A stretch of DNA of 64,000 bases from Bretschneidera sinensis. Lineage: Eukaryota; Streptophyta; Magnoliopsida; Brassicales; Akaniaceae. The translations under genes were made by a program, and so were the position numbers. The notes under the pieces are model-generated. The model saw nothing but the letters and a program-made list of their open reading frames with translations. It had not been told where the DNA came from and made no database searches. Of the stretch, positions 45,063-55,519 are shown one piece after another (the stretch's first letter is position 1; every line of letters starts with the position of its first letter). The stretch is taken from the NCBI GenBank assembly GCA_023935145.1, contig CM043697.1, forward strand, positions 55,199,001-55,263,000. Reading direction: 5' to 3'.

Positions 45063-45374
45063 ATGGCAAAAATACAAAGAATAGGCATGATTAATATTGA
45101 GCTATTTGATGAATTGAAGATGGAAGACAGTATGGGTATTAGCTTTTACAATTTTGTTATCACTAATTTGTTGAGCAGTATGTTGGCAGAGGATGAATTC
45201 TTGCCACCTGAAGAAGATGACATAGTCATAATGTTAATAGTGGGCAAAGAAGTTTGGATGGATGGGGAGGTTCTCGCGGTATCTTCAAAGAGAGATAAAT
45301 TGAATGCCAAGTGTGCTAATGATGAAGAATTATTCATGAATATATCGAGTGAGGAGCAAAAAAAAAAAGAATAA
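45063..45374 (+). CDS. hypothetical 103-residue protein in the non-autonomous element
   Basis: Starts MAKIQRIGMINIELFDELK directly after the third PBS-like motif, where gag begins in copia elements. It is acidic (DEFLPPEEDDIVIM), without a zinc knuckle or any domain I recognise, and ends in a lysine/glutamate-rich tail. It may be a gag remnant, or an unrelated ORF captured by the element. Confidence 0.35.
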   Translation: MAKIQRIGMINIELFDELKMEDSMGISFYNFVITNLLSSMLAEDEFLPPEEDDIVIMLIVGKEVWMDGEVLAVSSKRDKLNAKCANDEELFMNISSEEQKKKE

Positions 45375-45480
45375 GTAGAGCACTTCAAGGAAGAAAGAGG
45401 AAATATCAAGATCCAAGTGTTCAAATAAAGAGTGCACCTACAATGAGGATGAGAAACACACACAATTGTAAAGCAAAGCC

Positions 45481-45780
45481 ATGATGGAAGACTTGGATAA
45501 GTTGAGTAGAATGAAGGAGAATGATAATGGAAAAACCACTAAGGATGATGAGATGCAAGTTCTTGATGGTTCAAAGGTAGTGATGAGAGATACCATGAAC
45601 AAAGAGAGCTTGTACGTGTTGAATGAGATGATGGTTGTTTCGAAAAGTAAACGGATGAGATGGGAAGACCAAAAGGAAGGATCACACAAACCAAAAAAGA
45701 AAGTTCAATTTGATGAGGAGGTGGAGAATTTGAGCCAAGGTGGAGATTTGTTAGGTTTTTGGCTCAAATCCCCACAATGA
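45481..45780 (+). CDS. hypothetical 99-residue charged protein
   Basis: MMEDLDKLSRMKENDNGKT ... KPKKKVQFDEEVENLSQGGD. Highly charged, with a KPKKK basic patch. It runs into the start of the right LTR. It lies downstream of the previous ORF in another frame, so both may be pieces of one broken protein. I do not recognise a family. Confidence 0.3.
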   Translation: MMEDLDKLSRMKENDNGKTTKDDEMQVLDGSKVVMRDTMNKESLYVLNEMMVVSKSKRMRWEDQKEGSHKPKKKVQFDEEVENLSQGGDLLGFWLKSPQ

Positions 45781-46230
45781 GGACTTTTAATTGGTTTGAG
45801 AAAAGTGGTTTCCTATTTTATAGTTGCTTGTTCCTTGTAGGAGTAGTTTCCTTTTGGATTGTTACTTGTTCTGGTAGGAAGTGAAGTAGTTTCGTATGTT
45901 GTTATTATTTTCCTAGTAGGATTCGAAAAATATGCTATATATAAAGACGGTGCTAGAGAAGGTTTGAGGCACACTCATAATTCTAATACACATTGCAAAT
46001 CATAGGGATTTACTACTAAAGCTATGATGGGAGCTTTGGGTGTATTGGGGTAGACATAACACCTACAATGAGTTGGGTGTATTAGGGCTTTTGGATTGTG
46101 AGGTAGTGAAAGTTTAGTGATTTTGCTCTTCCTAAAGTTGTAATTAAAGATTAATAAATTAGTGAGTTTGATTATGGACATAGGCAAAGAAGTTATCGAA
46201 CTACGTTAATTAGAGGTAAAATCCCAACCA
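45749..46230 (+). repeat. 3' LTR of the small copia-like element
   Basis: 482 bp; ends AAATCCCAACCA. It lacks about 75 bp present near the end of the left LTR. Confidence 0.65.
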
Positions 46231-46626
46231 TATAAAAAAAATGAAAATAATAAGTTCCCTTACCATGATAGGTGGAGTTATTAATCCACTGTATACGATC
46301 CCTTTTTTCCTTTACTTAACCGATTTGAGATAATACAAGTCTGCATGACCGTGGCAGCTCTATCCCTCTACTCTTTATGCCTCTACTCAGGGACCCACCT
46401 ATTACTATCCCATCCACGTAGAAGGCTTTGGTATCACCGTAACGAACCGATCTTCCATATGGAACAATATTGTTAGCTTTATAACACTCCATCTTCTATT
46501 ATGGTCATTTGATCAACTCCAGCCCCCTGATAGAGTAAATTAGTATTGTGTAATCTGAAGGTGGGTTACTTTTTGCCAATCTTGTTTTGATTTTCTTCGC
46601 AGATTTCCCATGATTGTATGTGATCC
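46231..46626. other. probable old host DNA left of Tat-2
   Basis: No gene seen. It ends in GATCC, the left target duplication of Tat-2. Before that insertion this sequence was directly joined to 56862 onward, so it is the former distal upstream region of the BASS gene. Confidence 0.6.
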
Positions 46627-47737
46627 TGATGGAGCCCATAATATCCTTGGCCAATAGAACGTCGACACGTGGGGCCATTCGTCACCAATGGGCCGTTGAC
46701 TTGTGCCCAGTTTCTATCACATGGCAAGATACACGTGGAATGAACAAATCACGCCATCACCACGTCAAAACGCAATTAGAGGACCAAACCACACCTGAAA
46801 CACGCGGCCCTCTGAGCACGCGACTAAGACCCAACTGCAGAAGCACGGGATCACAAGGATGAAGCCATCCCTCCCATGTGGCTGACCTCCCCTCAGAAGA
46901 CTATAAATAGCCAGAGGTACGTGTTGTGAGTTTTAAATTACTCGCAAGCGCACAAGTCGTTTGCAGTATAGCGTTGTGCAAGTGCGAGGTCGAATCCACA
47001 GGGAATTGCGTTGTGAAATTATATTTTCAATCTAAACTAACTCTATTTTAACCTAGTTCCGAATTTTAAATGATATTTGCAAAGTAAATTAAAACTAAAT
47101 TAAATTGATTTAAAAACTAATAATTAAAAGGCACTAAGGTTTCCGAATCCACCCCACCGAAGTTAAGCATACATGTTCTAAAAATATAGCCTATCAAAAC
47201 ATTCAATGAATCCAACTATAAGACAAAAAACAAAGAATATCTCAACTAAACCAAAAGCACCCGATGTATCCGTTCTTAACAAATCACAAAGGGAATCCAA
47301 TTTAATCGAAAAGCATTCAATGTATCCATCAGATGAAACACAAAGAAAATCCAACAGACAATTTAAACTCAATCAATTATAAGATTAACTCAAATAATTG
47401 ACACAACATTTATACTAAAAATTGTCAGATTTGTACAAGCAAATCTGAAGTACTACGCCAAACAACGGCGGGGCTTCATCTTCAACCTTAGCTGAAGAGT
47501 CTAGCCACTCATATCTATAAAGCTATAATAAAAAGTGCTAAACATTTAAACTAAAACGATTGAATATAAAAAAAATAAATAAACAACTTTACATGGGAGA
47601 AATTCCACTCGCTGACGGGCGGCGCTTCCCCTCGTGATAGCAATGCCTTCGGGATCCACCAGAATGCTGGCGGACATCCACCGGTAAACACCAAAGTGGC
47701 TCAGGAATTGTACACTGAATTATGAAGTCAGATGGTG

Positions 47738-47789
47738 CTTATATAGGTGAAGACCTGGAGTAATGTGGCTTGCAGAAACGATGTGGGAT
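47738..47789 (-). promoter_or_regulatory. snRNA-type promoter: USE plus TATA (solo LTR 4)
   Basis: Minus strand ATCCCACATCG (47789-47779), exactly 33 nt, then TATATAAG (47745-47738). Perfect USE consensus. Confidence 0.65.
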
Positions 47790-47794
47790 ACTGG

Positions 47795-48022
47795 CCCGTG
47801 TGCGCTCGATCGCAGTGTGGTGCGATCGATCGCAGGTACGATCGATCGCATGTCTTGTGCGCACGATCTCATGTGCGCTCGATCGCATGTCTGCTGCGAT
47901 CGATCGCAGATGCACTGAACTTCAAATATTTCGATGTGGGATGTTGACCTTGCGCTCGTTCATAGGCAGGTGCGCTCGAGCGCTGGTGTGCTCGATCGCA
48001 TATCTGTTGCGATCGAGCGCAA
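47795..48022. repeat. palindrome array in solo LTR 4
   Basis: About nine GCGATCGATCGC-type units (for example TGCGATCGATCGCA, TACGATCGATCGCA, TGCGCTCGAGCGCT), in two clusters separated by a second ATCCCACATCG copy near 47933. Confidence 0.9.
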
Positions 48023-48476
48023 TGTCTCCAGAAGCTTCAAATCTCCTGAAATGCTTCATTTTCTCCACAAAGCTGTAAAAACACACAAAACACAAGAAAA
48101 ACGTAAAATAAAGTAAAATAATACTAACTAAGAGCATAACAAATATAAGTTAAGGGTCTAAAATATGCAATATTTAAGACTCATCAGTACGCAAGTTCAA
48201 GATAATTCATTCTTGAGAAGTTCTTTACACAAATTAGCACCCTCCATTTTTTTTAAGTTCTCGTCCTGACTAGAGCGCCTGAGCGTCCTTGGAGGCCTCC
48301 CCCCATCTCCCTCCATAAGCTCTCTAGTTCACCTATTCTACCTGTGCAGATCACAAGGAGTTCCCCGAGTCAACAATGATTTCTCAGCATCAACAGATTG
48401 GCACCGTCTGTGGGAAACCACCATCTCTCGCTAAATAGTAAAAGTGAAGAAACATAAAAGAACTCATTTGTTGTCA

Positions 48477-49600
48477 TGCTGCCCAAAAACACTATGAAAA
48501 AGGCTAGCAAGGGAGCCCCCACGGTGTGCTCCATCCCCATCCGGAGCCGTACCTAAAGCCAACAATCCAGATCAATAATCCCCATGATATTCGAGCGTGC
48601 CACCCCTAGGTCGAGCAGACGACCTCCTATCAGAGAGCAGCGCCCTCACCATTCAGGGATCGACTCCCCCAACTTTGCAAGAGCAGTCATAGACCGCCTG
48701 ACCACCCCGGTGACCCAGGCCCAGTTTCACGAACTTTCTCTATTAATAGCTGACTTGGCAGCCCAAGTCTGAAATGGAGGCCGGCAACCCTCTCCTCCCC
48801 ACCAAATTCCCAAACAAATGGAATCCTTCGGCAGTGAGGATCCGACCAATAACCATTCCGCCACCGAGCCTTTGCTACCCTACAGTCAGTCTAAATAAAG
48901 TTCCTCCAATGTATGACGGTTCGGCAAACCCAATGGACCACCTACAACACTACAAGACAACCATGACCCTGCATCGGCATTCTGATCTGATCATGTGCCG
49001 CGCCTTCCCCTTAACACTTGTGAAAGCTGCGACACGTGGTATACGCGTTTGAAACCAGGAAGTGTTGGCAACTTTAGAGAGCTCAGTTACGCTTTTGCCT
49101 CTCACTTTCTCAACAACAAGGAGTTGAAGAAGACCTCGAAAAACTTATTCAATATTGTCCAACATCGAGGAGAGAGACTTCGTGCCTATATATCTAAGTT
49201 TAACACAGCTGTATGGGAAATCCCAGACCTTGACCCCAACGTCCAGATGCTAGCATTCAAAAACGGATTGAGGTTCAGAATCTTTAGTTCTAAACACACC
49301 AGACGTCCACCAAAAGATATGAACGAGGTCTTGGCCTGAGCTGACAAGTATTTGTTGGCAGAAGACGATCGAGCTTTTCGAAGAGAAAGAGAAGAAGAGA
49401 CAGAGAAAAAGAGGAAAAACCTCGAACCCCAGAAAGGAGCGGCCAAGAGGTCTCACCAAGAAAGCAGGTATAAGCCCCATTCCCTGTTTGATAGCTTCAC
49501 CCCCCTCAATGCATCCAGAATCAACGTCCTAATGCAGCTCCAGGACAGGTCAGTCCTCAAATGGCTACCTAAGCCACAGTACCTCAGCGGAGACTAGAGG
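48477..49600 (+). pseudogene. Tat-2 gag remnant
   Basis: The first methionine after the PBS is at 48477 (MLPKNTMKKASKGAP). The conserved retrotransposon gag core is at about 49020-49340 (WYTRLKPGSVGNFRELSYAFASHFL ... IVQHRGERLRAYISKFN), followed by a charged tail (REREEETEKKRKN). Stops at 48555, 48771, 49339 and others, with frame changes, break it. Confidence 0.8.
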
Positions 49601-49842
49601 AAATGGTGTCGGTTCTATCGGAACCACGAGCATGACACGAAAGAATGTCTCTGAAGATGCAGATCGAGGCTCTCATCACCAGGGGGCACCTGAAGTAGTT
49701 CACCTGGTTCCAAGGAAGAGAAGCGCCCGACCAATCGAGGGGGGACTCTAGGCACTCCCAGCTCCTATAGCAGGAACGCTAGGACCCTCGAAAAAATCCC
49801 AGGCCCGGGCAGGAAGGACCTGGTCAAAGAAACCAAGAGGTA

Positions 49843-52800
49843 ATGGTAACCAGGGTTATTAAAATAATCTGCGGAGGCCTAGCCGTCGGAGGAAGCTCGG
49901 GACAAAACAGCAAAACATACGCCCGAACCGTGGCCTCCGTCAACGGTCCCTACAAGCGGAGGAAGTCAAGCCTGGTAATCTCTTTCACGGAAGACGACTT
50001 GGAGGGAGTGCAGACCCCACATGATGACGCGGTGGTAGTCTCTCTCCTGGTGGCCAACCACGAAGTAAGGCGTATCCTGGTAGATAATGGAAGTTCAACG
50101 GACATTCTATTCTACGATGCTTTCCAACAAATGCAACTGAAAGACGAACGGTTGGAGCTGACCCACAGCCCTCTCTACGGTTTCAGTGGAACCTTGATGT
50201 TCGTAGAAGGGAGCATAGTCATCCCGATCACCACAGGTACAACACCACGAACGACCACGGTTCAAACCACTTTCTTAGTAGTCAAACAACCAACGTCCTA
50301 TAATATGATTGTTTACCACCCCACTCTCAACAACCTAAAAGCAGTTGTCTCTACCTACCATCTGAAGGTCAAGTTACCCACCGACCAGGGAGTAAGAATG
50401 GTCAAAGGAGACCAGTAAGCCTCTCAGTCCTGCTACCTGAACTCCATTAAGGAAGGAAGGAAGACCAAAGCCCTACCCTTCGAGGTGGAAGATCTTCGGG
50501 ATGAGGTAAAGACTCCTAAAGAACGACTCATAGAGGAGCTAATTTCAGTTCCCCTTGGTGAAGATCCCTCCTGAACGGTCAAAATTGAGTTGAACTTCCT
50601 AGAAAGCCATAGGAAGGCACTCCTCACCCTCCTCAGGAAAAATCAAGACTTGTTTGCTTGGTCTGTGTTAGACATGCCCGAGATCGACCCTAAAACTATC
50701 AAACACCGTCTGAACGTGGACCCAAAGCATAAGTTCTTCATTCAGAAGAGAAGGACATTCGTCTCGGAGCGGCAGGTCACCATTAAGACAGAAGTGGACA
50801 ATTTACTTCAGGCTGGTTTTATCTAGGAAGCAAAATACCCCGACTAGGTGTCCTATATGGTGATGGTACGAAAGGCCGATGGCAAGTGGCGGATCTGCAT
50901 CGACTTCACCAATCTGAACAAGGCCTACCCAAAGAATAGTTTCCCTCTGCCACGGATAGAACAGTTAATGGACACTACCTCGGGTCACGAGCTCCTTACC
51001 TTCATGGATGCATATTCCGGATACAACTAGATCCTCATATATGAGCCTGACCAAAAAAAAACCGCCTTCGTCACCAGCCAATGGCTCTATTGTTACAAGG
51101 TCATGCCTTTCGGGCTCAGAAACACCGGCGCTACCTATCAAAAGCTCTTGAACAAGATCTTCAAGGAGTAGATTGGGCGAAACATGGAAGTCTACATGGA
51201 TGATATGTTAGTCAAGAGCACCGAGGCACGAAATCATGACTTCCACTTAGAAGAAGCATTCGGAGTATTGCACAAGCATAAGATAAGGTTAAACCCGGTA
51301 AAGTGCGCATTCGGAGTAACTGGAGGGAAATTATTGGGCTTTATGGTCACTCAGAGAGGGATAGAAGCTAACTCAGAGAAGATAAAAGTCATCCTTGATA
51401 TGTCCCCTCCCAAGACCATGAAGGAAGTGCAACGGCTCACCAGACGAATAGCAGCCCTGAACCGCTTCATGTCTAAATCCACTGAAAGATACCTATCTTT
51501 CTTCAATGCCATCAGAAAGGCAAAAGATTTTGCCTGGAAAGAAGACTGCCAGTGAGAGTTCGAGGAGCTAAAGAAGTACCTAAGCTCGCCTCTTCTCTTG
51601 ATTAAGCCTCTCCTAAGTGATGAATTGTTCCTATACCTGCAGGCTGGACAGAACACTGTAGCCTCCGTCCTGATCCGAGAAGAAGCAAGCATCCAAAAGC
51701 CTATTTATTACATCAACAAGATCTTCCACGAAGTGGAAGTATGGTATCCTCCGATAGAGAAAATAGCTTATGCCCTCGTAGTTGCAGCGCGAAAGCTCCG
51801 GCCATATTTCCAAGCGCACACTATCATCCTCCTGACAAGTCAGCCCTTATGGTAGGTCCTGCACAATCCAGTCGTCTCTGGGAGAATGATAAATTGTTGG
51901 TGGAGCTCGGGGAGTTTGATATCCGGTATCACCCTCGCAAAGCGGTCAAGGGCCAGGTCCTTGCAGATTTTATGATCGAAGCGACCTTCCCGATAGACCT
52001 AATCGAAGACGCAAGTTTTGGCTGGAGAAGCAGCCTCCAAGGTGGATCTTTCACGTGGATGGATCCTTAAACATCACTGGAAGCGGGGCGGGACTCATCC
52101 TCTACAACTTAGATGGATTCGTCTTTGAATATGCCTTGAGGTTCGAATTCAAAGCCTCCAACAACGATGTAGAGTACGAAGCCCTACTCGCAAGTTTGAA
52201 ATTAGCAAAAGCAAAGGCTGCCAAGATCCTAGATGTATACCATAGTTAATGGTGAGTTAAATGATGAGAAAATTCAAGGCCCGAGGAGAAAAAATTGCTC
52301 AGTATCTTGAGAAGGCAAGTGAACTCGTAGCCAGGTTCAAGATGTTCCGAATAACTCATGTCCAGTGGGCGGAGAACTCAAAAATGGACGCCTTAGCTCG
52401 GCTGGCCTCATATCGACATCTTTAACCAACTCAGGCCATGTACCTCGAAACCCTCGCCATCCCCAACATTGATGAAGCTCCAGTACTACCATTAATGGAA
52501 AAATAATCATGGATAGACCCAATCCTCCAGTACTTGAAAAAATAGGGAAGTCCCCGAGCAAAAGAACGAAGGAAGGAAGTTGATCTCCTGCGCATCCCGA
52601 TACACAGTCATAGATGGGCAGCTGTATAAAATGGCCCTAACCACGCCTTTCTTAAGGTACCTCAACCTTGTTGTAGTCGGTTACGCTCTTCGAGAAGTCC
52701 ACGAGGGGATATACAAGAATCACCTTGGGGCTCGGGCCCGCCTTCAAAGTGCTTCGACAGGGGTACTATTGGCCCGAAATAAAGGGAAATGCCACAGATT

Positions 52801-53725
52801 TGGTTCGAAAATGCAAAAGCTGCCAACAGTACTCTTCCGTGCCCCACTAGTCGGTCAACCCACTTACCTCAATCACGAGTCCTCTCCCCTTCGCCATGTG
52901 AGGAATGGACATACTTGGCCCCTTCACTGAAACTTCCGAGAAAAAAAAACACCTCATCGTAGCCGTCGACTATTTCACCAAGTGGGTCGAAGCGGAACCA
53001 CTCACCAGCATAACAGATCATCAAACTCTAAACTTTGTCTGGAAGTCCATCATGTGTCGGTTTGGCATACCTCGGGTATTAATCACCGATAACGGTAAAC
53101 AATTTGACAGTATCTAATTCAAGACGTTCTACGAAAACCTCCACATTGAGCACTAATTCTCTTCCATTGGATATCCACAAGCTAATGGCCAAGCCGAGGT
53201 GACCAATAGGACGCTTCTACAAGGTATCAAGAAAAGACTTGTTGAAGCAGATAAACAATGGGTCGACCAACTTCCCAATGTCCTTTAGGCGTATCGGATA
53301 ACCACTCGTACTCCTACAGGAGAAACCCCTTTCTTCATGGCGTACGGCTCAGAAGCAGTCATCCCCTTGAGATCGAGGTACCCTTGATGCACGTGCAACA
53401 CTTTGAACAAAGTAATAACGAGGAAGGCTTGCGAATGAACGCTGACTTGATTGACGAAGCCCAAATCCACTTGGCCGCATACCAACAGAGGACAGCTTGG
53501 TACTACAACTCCCGAGTTTGAAACAAAAACTTCAAGCTAAGTGACCTAGTCCTCCAGAAGAGTGAAGTATCTCATCCTTAGGAAACAGGGAAACTCGTTC
53601 CAAACTGGGAAGGTCCGTATCAGATCAGAAAAGTATGTCGAGCTGACACCTTCGAACTTGAGGAACTAAGTGGCAAGCCTATCCCGTGCACTTGGAATGC
53701 TGAAAATCTCCGCAAATTCTATCAA
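49843..53725 (+). pseudogene. Tat-2 pol remnant (PR, RT, RNase H, second RNase H, integrase)
   Basis: The protease at 49843-50418 has ILVDNGSSTDILFYDAF, the usual Tat form of the active site, and is itself open. RT at 50590-51555 has KWRICIDFTNLNKAYPKNSF and the catalytic MEVYMDDMLVKS (51184). RNase H spans 51598-51980 and contains a frameshift near 51890. The Tat-specific second RNase H starts at 52055 (WMDGSLNITGSGAGLIL). Integrase runs 52580-53725 with VDYFTKWVEAEPL, LITDNGKQFDS and ANGQAEVTNRTLL, so all three DDE residues are visible. More than ten stops are present. Confidence 0.88.
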
Positions 53726-54073
53726 TAACCCGAGTCCGGACTTAACCTACCTCGGCTCGATAATGTAAAATGTAGAAAGCATAAAGGAAAATAAAAAAGG
53801 CTCGAGATTCGCAAGAAACTAGAGTTTCATTAAATAAACTATTACAAAAGTGGGCGCTATCGGCCCTAATATACAAAAAAGAAAAGCAAACTATCTTTAA
53901 TCTTCCCGAGGAGGCTTATCCTTGGGGGTATTTCCAGACCCGCCCCCAACCGTGTCCTCGGCATCCACAGCACTGGCAGCAACCCCCTCCTCCTCTCCGA
54001 AGACTCCAGCTCAAGGCTAGATAAGTCGACCTCGGGAGGAAAGTTGCGGCTTTTCTCTTGGCCTCATAGAAGC

Positions 54074-55519
54074 TGATGCGATGAAATTTACACTAGCAAG
54101 TGCACTAATCGTTCAAGTAATAAAATGATGAGTAAATATCGTTCCCAACGAGGACTGAACAAGTACTACAGAAATTATGACTCAACTCTTACTGTTATTT
54201 GAGCAAACGAATAATTGTCGGAGAAAAGGTTACTAACAATTAACTAAAGGGAAAAACAGAACACAATATTAAATAACGGAAGATTTGCAAACTTTGGAAT
54301 GAAGACTCTTATGAACTAACGTGCTAAGGACTCGACTTCACCTAAACCATAATTGACAAGAGTTTTGAATGGACAAGTTTCACTTACTATGTTTTTCAAG
54401 ATGGTAGAATCCCCAATAAATTGGTTATCCATATTCCAAGTCTAACCACAATCTCAAGAATCATTAACTTCAAATATTCGTATTCCAGGTCTATTCTAGA
54501 TTAATTCAAATTAAGAAGCATTAAGTGTTTATGGATTCCTTTCAGTTAAATCTCCCTATTCGGTTACGATTTAAGCGGACCATATAAACTTCCTAAAATC
54601 CCTATTCGGTTACTCCTATTTCATTCATGACATGTTTTACCCTGGCCTTTACATAGATAATAATCCAAATATCATATTTATTAGTTCAACCATTCATGAA
54701 AGCACGGCTTCTCTATTCGACACATCGCCATGCTTATAGAAGGAATCAAAATAATAAAAAGCATTAAAAACAATAAAACATACTCTTTGAAAAACACATT
54801 AAGTTCCACTTGTCCAAACAACAACTCAAGATATAGGTTTAGGATCCATCTATCCTTAACACAAAATTATCTACTCCATAATAATATTCAAACAAACCAT
54901 GTTCATATTATAAAACATCAACATAGATAGATAAGAATAATACAAAACCGGAGAAGAATGATTTAAAAGCTTGATACGTAGCCTCCCGGAGTGTCTCCAA
55001 CTCTCATTTGGCTTATCCTCTTCTCCAAATTCTGTTTTCTTCTTCTACGGCCGCCCGCCCTTTCTTGTTCAGCTAGGGTTTCTATTTATAACATTCAAAA
55101 TCAGCGGGCTGGCGCTGCAGCGCCAACATCTCGGTGCTGCAGCTTCAAGACGTATTGAAAACCTTATTATGGCGCTGCAGCTCCAACTTTCTGGCGCTGC
55201 AGCGCCAACTTTCTGTCCAAATTCTCTCTTTTTGTCAGCTACTAGCGTTGCAGCGCCAACATCCCAGCGCTGCAGCCTTGAGTTTCTGTCTTCTTTGTGC
55301 ATTTTGGCCTTCCAGTGCTCTCCAGCGCTCTAGCAAGTGTCTGCACAATAAATTTCCATGACTTAGCATTGATAAATCAACTAAAACAACTTATTAGTAG
55401 AATAAGAAAAACTAAACTCAAATTGCTAAAAACACATGCAACGTAATTCTAATGCTTAAGATCAATACCAAAAATGTGCCTAAAAGCAGTATAATAACAT
55501 GATTTATTCAGAGTTATCA
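54074..55519 (-). repeat. solo LTR 5 (different family, same architecture)
   Basis: 1446 bp with perfect 5-bp duplication GAAGC (54069-54073, 55520-55524). On the minus strand it begins TGATAACTCTG and ends CATCGCATCA. A TTATAAATAG promoter box lies at 55090-55081. GC-rich palindromes lie just upstream of it, as in family X, but the sequence is unrelated and no USE is present. Confidence 0.75.
55105..55330. repeat. GGCGCTGCAGCGCC palindrome array in solo LTR 5
   Basis: At least six copies of GGCGCTGCAGCGCC or close variants (CGGTGCTGCAGC, AGCGTTGCAGCGCC, CAGCGCTGCAGC). The core is a 14-nt perfect palindrome. Confidence 0.9.

Larger units (their letters stand above)
44346..46230 (+). mobile_element. 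small non-autonomous copia-like LTR element
   Basis: Two related LTRs (44346-44929 or up to 45042, and 45749-46230) enclose about 0.8 kb. They begin TGTTTTTTGGATCAAATC and TGTTAGGTTTTTGGCTCAA, and a purine stretch (AAGGTGGAGA) precedes the right one. PBS-like motifs for initiator-Met tRNA follow the left LTR. No protease, RT or integrase is present, so it would need proteins from another element. The LTRs are quite diverged (indels over 70 bp) and no target duplication was found. Confidence 0.75.
46922..48186 (-). repeat. solo LTR 4 (family X)
   Basis: 1265 bp on the minus strand; begins TGATGAGTCTTAAATATTGC and ends ACTCACAACA. Perfect 5-bp duplication GTACG (46917-46921, 48187-48191). Close relative of solo LTRs 1 and 2, with the palindrome array, USE and TATA box. 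Confidence 0.9.
46627..48395 (+). repeat. 5' LTR of Tat-2, split by solo LTR 4
   Basis: Begins TGATGGAGCC and ends GCATCAACA. The net length is about 499 bp, like the Tat-1 LTR. CACGTG G-boxes occur near 46655 and 46731. The TATA box CTATAAATAG is at 46901-46910, and the solo LTR begins 12 bp after it, at the expected transcription start. Confidence 0.85.

Noticed and set aside
44346..46230. Target duplication for the small copia-like element
   Set aside because: Bases beside the two LTRs do not match. The element is either recombined or too old.
47747..48078. ORFs with RSIA/DRS repeats in solo LTR 4
   Set aside because: Same palindrome artefact as at 33417.
54971..55361. Alanine/leucine-rich ORFs over the GGCGCTGCAGCGCC array
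   Set aside because: Artefact of the palindrome array; present in several frames of both strands.
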